This document shows positions 11,768 through 22,883 of a DNA stretch of 64,000 bases, in pieces. Positions within the stretch are counted from its first letter, which is position 1, and every line of letters begins with the position of its first letter. Under the pieces are notes generated by a model. That model ran no database searches and was not told the origin of the DNA. It worked only from the letters and a program-made list of their open reading frames with translations. Location of the stretch: NCBI GenBank assembly GCA_030998015.1, contig JARWMV010000232.1, forward strand, positions 2,728,001-2,792,000. Direction: 5' to 3'. A program made the translations under genes and the position numbers. This stretch comes from Ceratorhiza oryzae-sativae (taxonomy: Eukaryota; Basidiomycota; Agaricomycetes; Cantharellales; Ceratobasidiaceae).

Positions 11768-11787
11768 ATGGGTCTGGTAATTATTTG
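11768..11787 (+). repeat. Repeat-end motif, copy F
   Basis: Copy with ATGGGTCTGGTAATTATTTG, preceded by GACATGTATAATACACAAAC at 11737. This upstream part matches copy D (ACATGTATGCTACACAAAC). Confidence 0.6.
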
Positions 11788-12410
11788 GAACCCCCTGAGC
11801 AGTGTTTTGCTACTCAACGGATTGATCTCTCCGACGCGAAATGCCTGGAATGCGCGCACATCCCCAGCATCTGGGGCGTTTGGTAGGGCTCGGGGAGCGG
11901 GTCCCAGGCAGATGGCTATTGATACTTTGTTTCAGAGTGGAAGACGAGGCCTAAAGCCCCGCCTCTGACTGTCCGAACTAGGGTTCATAGGTGAGGGGAA
12001 GTGGTGGATAAGTATCCCAACACGGGCGCCGCGTCGTTTAATCCCTTACCAAGGGTGCGACACACGGCCAATCATAGGAAGAAACATGACATCATGATAG
12101 CTTCGGCCGTAGTGGCAACTAGGTGACCCATAATATTGGGCCCCGGAGTTGGGCACAGAAAAGCTCCCATCTGGTGGAACGGTCACCACGATCCCTAGCA
12201 AGAAGCGACGGGCCATTACCTGAGGCTGGTGATTCGTTAGTCAACAATGGTTGAACCAGGACAAAGAAGCTGAACTTACGTAGTAGCCCGAAGGGGGGTG
12301 AGTGTGGTCCGAAGAGAAAAGACCTTACCTAGGCTTCGTTTTATCACACTTAGTTGTTTAGGGTAGACTCTTGTTCAAGGGAGGGAATAGGGGTAGCTCC
12401 TTCTCATAAA

Positions 12411-12488
12411 GTCATGTAAATATTGTAATTAATTCCCCAGCGAGCGTTCTAACCATTAAAGCGTGAAGTCAAGTAAATATTCCAATTA
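12411..12488 (+). repeat. Short direct repeat overlapping the SEC2-like stop codon
   Basis: GTCATGTAAATATTGTAATTA (12411-12431, 21 positions, one written here with its variable sites) recurs as a close copy at 12468-12488. The second copy contains the stop codon (TTA on the plus strand, 12486-12488) of the minus-strand SEC2-like gene, so the repeat joins the edge of the repeat block to the gene end. Confidence 0.5.
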
Positions 12489-15400
12489 CCAAGCACTGCC
12501 AATACGAGCCCAAAACATGTCCTCTCTCAACTTAATAATCTCCTTGTATGCACGTTCCTCCCAACTCCGTTCGCCCACGAAACGGGGATCATCGTTCGAA
12601 GTACTCGAACTCCCATTCATGGGTTTCTTCTCGGCGACATCTTGTTTCTCGTAGGCGGGTGCTGGGTCAATGGTTGGCCCGGTGTTTGCGAGATTATCTT
12701 CGGTTGTTGACGTCACTATAGTCGCGACTGGAGGCACTGAATGGGTCACATCTTCAATAGGGGACTCGGATGATTTTGCCTCATCCACAGGCTTAGTTTC
12801 TTCCACCGGTTTGATAGCCTCGGTTGGCTTGACTTCCTCGACATGTATAGGCTCATTCACCGGTTTGGCTTCCGCATTGGGAGCTAGTTCTTCAGGAGCC
12901 GTTGTCCCTTCAACAGGCTGCGGAGCCCTCGCGCGAACCGGTAATGGTGGTGCAGGTGGGGGTGGAACAGTACGGCGTGGTGGGGGACGGGGAACCGCCG
13001 ACTTTGCGTCGTCGTCCGGTTTTTCTTCCACTTTGTCCTCTTCAGCTTTGGCCTCCTTTTCTTCGACCTTTTCTGGTTCAGGAGCAGTGGTCGGAGCAGA
13101 TGGCGCACCGGGTGGGACAGGAACGGCCCGCCTTGGTGCCCTTTTCGGCACCTTTGGTGGGCCACCATCTCCAGGGACAGGAGACGAGGCTCGACCTGAT
13201 TCAGCGTCTCGTCGTAAACTGCCAGTTCGTTTGAGAGGTGAAGAGCCGGGTGTTGGGGACATGGCTCTAGCAGGGCCATGAGGTGACGGGGTCGAAGGTC
13301 TCTCGTCGGGCACTGGAGTACCAGGACGAGAGTCGGGAAGAGTGACGGTACGAGGTGACATAGGTGGCTTATCCTCGTTGGGCAAGAAACGACGTGGTGG
13401 ACGAGAGATAGGGGGTGGGCGACGTGGTGTTTCGGGAGCAGCTGCGGGTTGGGTTTCGGGCTCTGACTTTGCAGCGGGTGTACCCTCGCTAGTAACAGGC
13501 GGCTCGTCTGTAGTAGGAGCAGGGGCGGCGGTCTTCTCGGCTGTGGGATCTGCTTCGTTCACTGGAGGCAAGGGGACATTTTCGAGCTTTGGAGACTCGG
13601 TAGGATTGGGAGCGGGTGCAACCAGAGGCGGAGGTATCGAATGCCGTTTATCAGTCGTGGGGGAAACAGCATGATGGCCGTGCTCCGCGTCGGCGGCGTC
13701 AAAGACCATAGCATGGTGAATCTCTTCATGGTGTTCTTCAGTATCGGCCTTGGATTCGGGTTCTACGAGTGGGGGAACCGGAGGAACCGGTCGGGATCTA
13801 GGAGGAGGGGGAGGCGGGACTGCTGCAGGCTTCGCGTCAAGGGGTGGGGGAACTCGGTGCGGGATCATGGGGGAGGGCTCCTTTGCTTCCTCCGGAGCAG
13901 GCGTACCACTTCGACTAGCGTTACGACTCCCGCCGAACGCGCCGAGCCCTTTCTCCCAAATACTAGTCCCCAATGAAGATAGCTGTCTCCTCCGCGGTGG
14001 GACAGGAGGAGCATCCGCTGCGTCCTTGTCCTTTGGCTCCTTGTCCTTTTCCTTATCTCTCCCTAGAGCATTAACCACGCTCTGCAAATACTGGTTCGTT
14101 GATGTCGGAGGCGGAACAGCTGAAACGAGCGGTGCTTCGGACCACACCTTTTCCACAACGCCGCGCTTGATAAATGAGCAAAGCTCACACGTTGCACGGA
14201 GCCGAGCCAGACACCACCCGCCAGAACATAATGCCATCGGTGCCGCGCCTGCCGCGTTCTGTGCTCCAGCGACTCGGAAAATATACACGGGTGGGGCATT
14301 GGGATCTGTGATTTGGCGTTGGATCTGAGGAGGTATGGGGTGGACTTGGGCTTGGGCTTGGGCTTGGGTGGTATGAGGGGATGTTGTTGGCGAGCCAAGC
14401 GAGCCCTTGAGATATTTAGAGGTACTTGATGCCCATGCAGCCATTGAGACTGCACCTGAACCCTGCGCTTTGGGGGAAAGGGTATGTGTGGTTGTGGTTG
14501 GACTCGTCGCCGCGGAGCCAGAGGGTGTACTTGGGCCGTGGGGCGACAGTCCGCATAGTGCGCATTCAGATTCCATGAGACCGTAAACAGGTTCGATTTC
14601 TAGCTGGCCCTGAAGGATTGCTGCGTGGACTGCTCGTCGAGTGAGCCAGTTCAATGCTGGGGCAAGGTCAAGCCTAAGGGTTGGGTCGCTGTGCTTTAAA
14701 GGTGAGAAAGGAATATGTGCATACATGTAAATTAGTGACGTACCAATCTTCAACTACCAAACGTGCCACAAATGGCAACGAAGCCAGAGCAGCCATCTGA
14801 GGCATAACGCCACCCGTCGCCCTCAACCCTCGTAGATGCAAAACGAAGGCCATAAACTCTCGATACACAGTATGACTGTTATACAGCCTCCGCTTCGGCC
14901 CGTCTACCTCGAACCCAGCTTCCGAGCGATCGACCCATTTTCCCTTGCCCATGCGTACGCGCATCTCGGCAAGCTGTGCTTCTGCCTCGCGCCGCGCTTC
15001 AGCCATGAGCTGCATCTGGGTCTGCATGCTTTTGACAGCAACTTCGGCGCCCTTGAGCGCGTTCTCAGCCTCTTCGACCCGCCTCTCGGACGCCGCACGC
15101 GCGATCCGCGCCTCCGCGACCATGGTATTCGCCCGGCCAAACAAGTCTGCACTCAGGTCGTCCAGCTCGGTCTCGATCCTAGACCGTGCGGCATCGGCCT
15201 CTCCTCGCTGTGCAGCTTCTTTCGTCGCGCGCTCCATGAGTTGGCTGAGTTCATGCGCGACGTGTTCTCGCTCGACCAAAACGCCAGATTCGAGTGCTGC
15301 TTCGTGCTGAGCTTGGGAAGCCTCGAGCTCCGAAACGCGCGCGTTGGTTTTTTGAAGCGTCGAGTTGGCGAGTTCGAGCGAGTCCTCAAGATGGGAGACG

Positions 15401-15732
15401 CGATCATAGGATTGGACAAGCTTGGAGTTGAGCTGGGAGAGTTGGGTGTGTACGTCTGTGAGCTGAGTACGTAAAGTCTCGATGAGCTGGGCTCGGGGGT
15501 CGTCTTCTGGGTCTTCGTGGATGTGTTTTATGGACGAAGGCTTAGAGGGCGTGTCATTTTTGACAGGTGAATTGGGCGTAGCATCGCTGCCCGCTTCTGG
15601 AGGGAGAGGAGTATCGTGCTTTGTTGGCGTAGATTCATCATTCGGTTTGGCACTGTGAGTTGAGGATGCCGACGAGTTTACTGCTGGCGGTTCTGAGGAG
15701 GCTTTGGTTGCAGCGTATTCCATTCCTAGCAT
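12486..15732 (-). CDS. SEC2-type Rab GEF (Sec4 exchange factor) with long disordered tail
   Basis: Guanine-nucleotide exchange factor for the exocytic Rab (Sec4 family), acting on secretory vesicles at growth sites. Exon 1 (from ATG 15732, or the in-frame ATG nine bases in) carries a Ser/Pro-rich head and then a long coiled coil. It ends in the Sec2 signature region (ELDDLSADLFGRANTMVAEA), the part that binds the Rab. The intron has donor GTACGT directly after VED(C) near 14750 and acceptor CACAG near 14695, and restores the frame into DPTLRLDLAPALNWL. Exon 2 holds a cysteine-containing segment (ESECALCGLSPHG and LCSFIKRGVV), then about 500 residues rich in Pro, Glu and Lys, and a conserved-looking end WEERAYKEIIKLREDMFWAR. 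The stop lies in a short repeat at the border of the repeat block. Many antisense frames here are shadows of the Pro-rich tail. Confidence 0.82.
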
Positions 15733-15954
15733 CGAGCTTCAAGAGACGAGCTCAATAACCCTACTTGTCGCGCGAATAGATGGGTTACGTACCTCGCCAA
15801 GGAAATACTATTCTGAGAACAAGGTTAGTTTTTGTAGAGCACAGAATAATATAGCATATAGCTTACAGTCTAGTGAGAGCTGGACCCGCCAAGTAGTCTA
15901 GATATTCAAGCTGGCAGTTTCCCACCGAAAGGGCGACCGAGACGTGGAAAGATC

Positions 15955-15986
15955 CACGTGATCAGGGCACCTTGGTCGCCCACGTG
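15955..15986. promoter_or_regulatory. Two CACGTG boxes between SEC2-like and NUM1-like genes
   Basis: CACGTG at 15955-15960 and 15981-15986, 26 bp apart, in the 1.3-kb divergent spacer. A third lies at 16923-16928, 111 bp before the NUM1-like ATG. The rest of 15733-17033 shows no gene. Confidence 0.4.
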
Positions 15987-17033
15987 ACCGCGCGGGGCCA
16001 AATTTTGACGACTACGGCCTGGCTCGTACGTTGGTTGGTTGCATGTGAGTCGACCTTTTCATTCTGGCGCCGGGAATTTGCCGTCTTCTATTATGATGTT
16101 CGAAAATATTCTATGCTAAAAACGAGCCTTGATGGGCCAAGAATCCAACTCGCTTTCTGATTCTCGTTCCTCACGCAAGGTTGACCGAGTCTAGCTGGAA
16201 CTGACAGCGGTTGTAGGTTTTCTATGGACCCTTTGGTTGTTCTTTGGGTAGTGCATCATTTGGGTAAGCATTAATGCCATTCACTATCCCTACGTGATGA
16301 GACACAGTAAAAATAATCAACTAGAAGCTGTTCCTGATCTGCGTTCGCGCATTGATTGTACATCCTGCTCTGACCATCCACCCCTTCTTCCTGTTCCGGA
16401 TATACCCAGCAAAGGTTAAACTGACATCCAGACGTCTGACAGGGCTATTGAGATGAAAATTTAGTCGCCGGGGCGTATCAAGTTCGAACCAGAGGCGCAA
16501 AGAAGGTGAGGCTCGTAGGCTGGACTCGCAAGTTTGGGATGAACATACCAGCACCATAATTCGGTAGTGTTTTGCTCGCCAATGCACGATGCCAAATATT
16601 CAGAATCGCCCTGAAATGTCTTGGTTTTGGTTGACACTGCCTATTGAATGCTGACTCACTTTTCGTCAGGTACATCAAGGTGAAATCTAGGCTTCATTTT
16701 TACATGTACATAGTTTGCAATGTTTATCTGAGATTGTCGCCGTCCGATAAGTGCTGGTGTGGCTCGAGAATAGGGCCGAGCAACGGACAAATACGAGACA
16801 TGTCAGCATGCGCGCTGGTGAAAAGGCGGAGGCTATTATTCATGTTGAAATGCGAGTAATATAGTCCGGGACCGGAACATGGGCCCTGGGCGCTTGCGGG
16901 AAGAGTGTTGAGGAGGCTTGTGCACGTGCTTGGGGTTTGTCTTGCGCGCGACCTGCAGAGCTGGCCGTCGCTGTCGTGAGCAGACGTACATACCGCGAAA
17001 CCACCTACTCTCCTTCACTTAATATTTTCCACG

Positions 17034-20000
17034 ATGGCGGGGGACATGCGCGTCCAGCTGCAGGCGCTGCTCGACGACAAGGAGAAGCAGCTCAACCTCG
17101 CCGGCACGCTTGGCCAGCGCATCCTCGCCCAGCAGCTCGAGCTCGAGGAGCGCATCAACCAGCTCGTCGACGCCGAGGAGCGTCTCCAGGCCTCGCCCGG
17201 CGAAGCCGATACCGACATGCGCAACAAGCTCCAGGAGCTCGCCGACGTGATGCAAGCCTGGGAGACGGAAAACGAGCGCCTCTTTGGTAGCTTTGGCACC
17301 AAAGTCCGTTTCTTTTCTGGCATTTTTCTCGCGTTTCTTGCTCATTTTTTCTTATCTAGGTTGGGAACGGAACGGCGGTGATGCCCCCCTCCCCCGAGAT
17401 GCCACCAATGAACGAGTTTGGGATGCGCTCCGATGAAGCCTCGACCAGCATGCGCTCCTCTGGCCCGTCGGCCGCACAGTCAAGCCGACGCGCGAAGAAT
17501 GCCGCACACCGTGCCAACGATGTCGGTACGTGCTCGTCGCCACGACGTTATTCCAGGTGCTGATGTGTTTCCAGAATTCGCGTTTGAGATCGGTAGCAGT
17601 CTGCTTGTAGAAGTTAGGCGTCTTCAGGCCCTGCTCGCCGAGCGCGACAAGATGATCCAGGACATGAAAGAGGAAAAGGACGATCTCGAAAAAGCAGTCG
17701 AGTCGCTTCGCATGAGCTTGCGCGAACAAGAGGGCCATGCAGGTGTGTCCTCTTTACGAATGCCTATCCTTGTACTGACCGGTCTGTAGACAAATTTAGG
17801 GAAGAAAACTGGAATCTCGAAGTCCAACTCCAGGAAGTTCGCCACGCCCTCAGCGACTCCCAAGCCACCTCAACCCGACTCGAGAGCGAGCAAAAACGTA
17901 TGACGAAGCAGCTCTCGTCTGCACGCGAAGCGTCCGATGCCCACAAAAATGAGATGGAGCGCCTCGCCACGACTCTTGAAGAACTCCGCGCTAAGCACGA
18001 GACCGATGTTGCCACCATGCGCAAAAACGCTGCAGGCCTCCAGCGCGACAAGTCAGACCTCCAGGCTACACTCGACGCACTCAAGGCCGATATTGCTAAA
18101 CGTGAACGCGCCCAAGTGCGCTTCGGATCCCCTATGACTCCCAGCGTTGTCCCAGAAACCCCTGGCGAGGGCGATGACATGTTTAGCACCGGGGGCGCGT
18201 CCGGACGACGTTTCCTCGATGCGAGCGCCACTTGGTCTCTGGGGCGACCTGATGGTGAAACGTTGCGCGATTTCGCAGATGAGTCTCCTGAAGCGTCGCC
18301 TTCCAAACCCCCCGTTGTCGGACCCTCCCATCCCTCCAACGAACTCGAGTCTACCAAGCAGAGTCTTGCCCATGCGCACCGCCAGATCGCAACTCTCAAG
18401 TCGGCTGTGCAGCGCGAAAAGGAGTTGAACCGAGATATGAAGAAGCGCCTCACTGACCAACTTCGAAGTAGCTCGATGGGTGAAAGCTGGGAAGATGAAG
18501 ACGCCGACGAGAGCATAGACGTCCTGCTTGACGAGCCTGGCCATGGTAGTCTCCCCAGACTCACTCCTGCCCGCATGCGTGGTCGTGGCCGCGGACGTGG
18601 CGCCGCCCCGCGTGGTGGGTCCCGAGTTTCGTCACTCGCGCAACGATTCGGTTTACTTTCGGGTGGCGCGCCTCATCGCAAGCCGTACGCTCCCGACGAG
18701 ACTGACGATAGTTTGACTTCGATTGGCGATCATTCTGAAATGGTTCCTCAGGAGGATCTAACTCACCGTTCAACGACTCTATCATGTCTTCTCGTCCGCC
18801 CTCGGTTGATGGGATGGATCCCGCATTTGCCAACGTGCTTCGCAATGCTCACACTCGCGGCGAAGCCTTTGATTCTCCCGCCACGCGCCGTTCCGAACCT
18901 GGCCATGACTCGATCCGTTCTGGTTCATCCTTTGGTGCTCGCCGATCTCGTGGTGGCGCTCCTATGCGCCAGGTCTCGCGTCCAAGCTCGATTGTCAATG
19001 CTGCCGGTGCGCTTGCTGGCGAGCTTGGGGCCGAGAATCTGGGCGGCGAACACGGCGTGTCGACCTCGGCGTCGTTGCAACAGGATCTTGGTCTAGTCAG
19101 TCCCATGACAAGCCCAACGAGGTCTATACACAGTATTCGGCCCCAACAGATTGTCGACGAGGAGATCGATGTTGATGTCCGTGAGCTTGGCACTCAAACT
19201 GAACCGACAGAGCCTGTTGTGGTCATCAAGGAGGTTCCCGTTGAGGTCATCAAGGAAGTGCAGGTCGAAGTCATCAAGGAGGTTCCTGTCGAGGTTGAAG
19301 TAATCCGGGAGGTCGAAATTATCAAAGAGGTTCCCGTCGAGGTCATCAAGGAGGTCGAAGTCGTCCGGGAGGTGCAGGTACCCTTCGAAGTCATCAAGGA
19401 GGTGCCAGTCGAGATCATCCGAGAGGTCGAAGTCATTAAGGAGGTGCCCGTCCCGACCGAGGTTATTCGTGAGGTGGTCAAGGAGGTGCCCGTGGAAGTC
19501 GTCAGGGAAGTCGTCAAGGAGGTGATCAAGGAGGTCCCAGTTGAGGTGATCAAGGAGGTCGAGGTTGTACGAGAGGTCCAAGTCCTCAAGGAGATGCCTG
19601 TGGACGTCGTCAAAGAAGTCCAAGTCGAGCGCGTCAAGGAAGTACCCGTGGAAGTTGTCCGCGAGGTCGAGGTCATCCGCGAGGTGCCAAAAGAGATCAT
19701 CAAGGAGGTTGTTGTCGAGGTCGTTCGCGAAGTCGAGGTCGTCAAAGAGGTCGAAGTTATCAAGGAGGTTCCGGTTGAAGTCATCAAGGAGGTTCCTATC
19801 GAGATCGTCAAGGAGGTGGAGGTCATCAAGGAGGTTCCCGTCACTGTCTACAAGGAACGCGAGCCTGAACCCAAGCCGGAGACCGCAGAATGCTCGACTC
19901 AGACGGATGAGCCTGCACCCGTCCCCGTCCGTTCGACCTCGGACTCTGGCACCCAGAGTCAGCCCACGACTTCCGAGATGGGCGTTGGTGCGGAGGCTGC

Positions 20001-22471
20001 TGCGCTCAACAACGTGAGCACTCAGACTCGGGCTGCCCTCACCGCCGATACTGAGGTCCAGGCCGATGACGAGCTCCACACACCGATTGCGGTCGCCGTT
20101 CCTTCGCCGATGATCAATGGTGACAACTTGCTTACTCCGCCAAGGAGCCAGCTCGCAGCCATGATGGAAGCGATGGATCTTACGCCAACGCCCAATGCCA
20201 TTCGTGCGGGTGCGCAACAAGGCCTTGTTGCCGTCGGAGGGCTCCAGTCCCGCGATTCGTTATTCCAGCAGGATGAAGATGCGCGCACAATTACCGCCGC
20301 GGAGACACCGACCGAAGGCGAGTGGACCGACGCACGGGAGAGCATTCCACCGACCCCATCTGGCCTGTCCGAGTTCCATTCGGCGACATCTGGTGCTGAC
20401 TTCGGATTCCAGTCCGAGAGCGATCGCGAGAGCATTGTGGCTGGGCGTGTTGGTACAATTGGAGGCCACGTCCTGCAGCCGACACGCGACTTTGAGACCA
20501 AGTCTGTGGATGCTGTTCCCCCCTCGCCACTTAAGCCCGAGCTCCGCGAACGGGCGATTCAGACCGACCCACCCGCTCCAGCTACGCCTGTTGGATTCCA
20601 GAGATTGGGTACGCAATCACAATTCAAGTACATTCCCTCGTCGCCTGTACAACCAGAGCCAAGCCCGGTGGCGATGGGTAAGCGACCGATGCCGGTTCCG
20701 CGCGAGTCGTTCGATACTCTCAGCCGCGCGAGGGCAGACAGGCGTCAGTCGATCGAGTCGGCTATGTCCGACGCGTCGAGCATGCGCTCCGTTGCGTCGC
20801 CCAAGCCCAAGCCAGTTGGACCGGTTGTACAGGTTGATAGGACACGTCCGCCAACAATGATGCTTCCTCCCCCACCACCAATGCCTCCGCCACCAATGCC
20901 GAGCGTTCCGTCGATCATTAAGCGCACGCAAAGCAATATTGCCCCACCTCGTCCAACGTCGCCACCTCCACCCGAACTCCTTCAACGTGCGACAACTCCT
21001 ACGTTTGGCGGACCGTCTTCTTTGTTGGTTCCTCAACGCACGTACGGTGGAGGGTCTCGCCAGACTCCACCTTCACCTGCGAGCGGGATACGACAGCCTC
21101 CGTCGACGAGCAGTATGCGAACTGCCCCCAAGGCGGCTGCACAGGGCGCGTCCATGTCGTCTGGCCCCTCCCGCCGACCCTCTATCTCGAGCTCTCGTGG
21201 GTCGAGCGAGCAACATCGCACACGGTTCGCGCCTGCGCCTGACACTCGTCAGCCCGGTACTACCGACCCAACGGTTATCCATGCTATCACTCAGACAATG
21301 ATCGGCGAGTTCTTGTTCAAGTATACACGCAAGGTTGTTGGCAAAGGCCATGGCGAGAAGCGGCACAAGCGATTCTTCTGGGTACATCCATATACCAAGA
21401 CGTTGTACTGGAGCGACGCGGACCCAGGTGCGAACGGAGTCCTGGAGTCGAGTGCCAAGAGCGGTACGTTCACATTCTTCCGGTTTATTGGAATCCAGGT
21501 GATTAACTAGCTGGTTTTTGTAGCATATATCGACTCTGTTCGCGCTGTGCTGGACCCGAATCCTGTCCCGCCTGGTATTCATCAGTACAGTATCGTTGTG
21601 TCGACACCTCAGCGTGAGATGAAGTTCACCGCGCCGACGAAGGAACGTCATGATATTTGGCTTAGTGTACGTTGGTTGTTCCTTTGCCATAGAGCTCAGA
21701 CTTAAATGTTCCGTACAGGCTCTCAGCTATCTGCTTGCTCGCCCTAGCACCGTCTCGTTGGCTCCCGAATCTTCTAACCAATCCAACTTCAACACTATGC
21801 CCTCTGGCCCCGCAGATGAAAACAGGCAGCAAATCCTATCTAGTCCGAGAAGCGTACGCACAACTGGCTCGACTAGCTACGGTGACGGATGGAACTCGAA
21901 CACCACTCCCAAAGCGTTCAGGACTCAAAGCCAAGTTTCATCAGGTTCAGCTGGCAAACGACATGGTACCCCCGCGGCCGAGTACATGCGATGGAATGCT
22001 CCACCAGAGGCTCAGAGCCCAACCAAGTCGACGAGAGGGTACCAACCACAGATGATCGGAGACGACCTCGATGTCAGCTACGAGAATATTGATCCTGACC
22101 AGTACGAGGACGGATTCATCCCGATTGATGGCCCGGGCTTCGAGGGACTGGAGAATGTTCGGGCATGCTGCGACGGAGCACACGACTTGGGTTCGCTGTC
22201 GAGACACCCTGGCCAGAGACATCATCATCATCACCACAATCGTCCACCATCGCGAGCTCAGGATATCGAACGCCCCATGTCTCCTCGTGAGCGTCCGTTG
22301 TCCCCAGCATTTTCGTTCCGATCTCGTGCAAGCTCAAAATCACATGGAGATGGGGGTAGCATGTTTTCTTGGGGAGGAGATGGGGAGAAGAAATATAGCC
22401 TGAGGTTTGGTTCGAAGCGGTCAAAGTCGAAGAGGCCAACTTCTCCCATACCGTCAGAGCACAGGTCATAG
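17034..22471 (+). CDS. NUM1/ApsA/Mcp5-like cortical anchor, KEV repeats and PH domain
   Basis: Cell-cortex protein of the NUM1/ApsA/Mcp5 family, which anchors dynein or organelles for nuclear migration. The start at 17034 opens a coiled coil (KQLNLAGTLGQRILAQQLEL). Introns: 17304-17359 (GTCCGT...ATCTAG, joining FGTK to VGNGTAV), about 17526-17572, about 17740-17789, about 21460-21523 and about 21667-21719. A second coiled coil follows (QLQEVRHALSDSQATSTRL). Residues coded by 19210-19850 are a repeat of KEVPVEVIKEVEV units. The C-terminal PH domain runs from TMIGEFLFKYTRKVVGKGHG through RHKRFFWVHPYTKTLYWSD to FTAPTKERHDIWLSALSYLL. A His run (22217-22240) and basic Ser-rich tail end the protein. 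The frame changes near 18740-18755. An intron ending TTCCTCAG (donor GTTTGA near 18712 or GTTTAC near 18651) would repair it, as would a one-base indel. Confidence 0.85.
19210..19850 (+). repeat. Coding minisatellite, KEVPVEV(I/V) units
   Basis: About 640 bp of degenerate units of roughly 24-36 bp encoding alternating KEVPVEVIKEV and REVEV elements inside the NUM1-like gene. Unit borders keep the frame throughout, so copy number can vary without breaking the protein. Long antisense open frames (19093-20220) come from this composition. Confidence 0.8.
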
Positions 22472-22814
22472 TTGTATGAGAGTATAATTTTCTTGAGCAC
22501 TATCTATACCAACTTTGTTAGTTGACTTCTGATTCTGGATAGCGTAGTGGTTTTTGCTTTGCTACTCTCCTTTATTGGCTTTTTTTGTTGATTTCTCGTT
22601 TCGTTTTTGCTCTCTCTGACCGATGTGTATACTCTCATGTGTGCTCAGGCCCCACTCTCGTTAACTCGTTTCGTTATCCACTCAATATATCCAATACCTC
22701 TCGTTTATATCAATTTAGAATCGCAGCCGCGCTTTATTTCGTTTACTTGATAGCTAAGATGTGAAGTGAGATTGAAAGCAGAGGGTATATAAATTTGGTC
22801 ATGTTTATGCTTGT

Positions 22815-22820
22815 CACGTG
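22815..22820. promoter_or_regulatory. CACGTG box upstream of the AIP1-like gene
   Basis: CACGTG 64 bp before ATG 22884, in the 412-bp spacer after the NUM1-like gene. Function is inferred. Confidence 0.35.
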
Positions 22821-22883
22821 TTACCCAGCCTCCCTTGGTGTGGATCGTTATCACTAACTTCTCTGACGTTCTTGGTTTACCAT

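Larger units (their letters stand above)
5950..12410 (+). repeat. Gene-free block of decayed dispersed repeats
   Basis: No ORF here has a recognisable domain, and the longest open frames are short and change frame constantly. Instead, several blocks recur in the same orientation with many substitutions. They are a 20-bp motif in six copies, an 85-bp block in two copies (7343-7426 and 9431-9515), a 60-bp block in two copies (8651-8711 and 11342-11397), and shorter matches such as TTATTAACGGA near 8480 and 10135. Sequence after each copy of the 20-bp motif is unrelated, so the motif looks like one terminus of an element. No transposase, reverse transcriptase, clear LTR pair or terminal inverted repeat was seen. 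A family of dead non-autonomous elements is the best reading, class unknown. Confidence 0.6.

Noticed and set aside
5991..11787. CRISPR-like array because of the recurring 20-bp motif
   Set aside because: Spacing is irregular (0.7-2.3 kb), the flanks also share homology, and the genome is eukaryotic.
5950..12410. LTR retrotransposon or Helitron
   Set aside because: No paired LTRs, primer-binding site, polymerase motifs, or hairpin plus CTRR end could be shown.
12670..14328. Plus-strand open frames across the SEC2-like tail
   Set aside because: They are Gly/Ser-rich shadows of the Pro/Ala-rich minus-strand coding sequence.
19093..20220. Antisense open frame of about 375 codons across the NUM1-like repeat
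   Set aside because: Its repetitive Asp/Leu-rich product mirrors the coding minisatellite on the plus strand. It has no splice or start context of its own.
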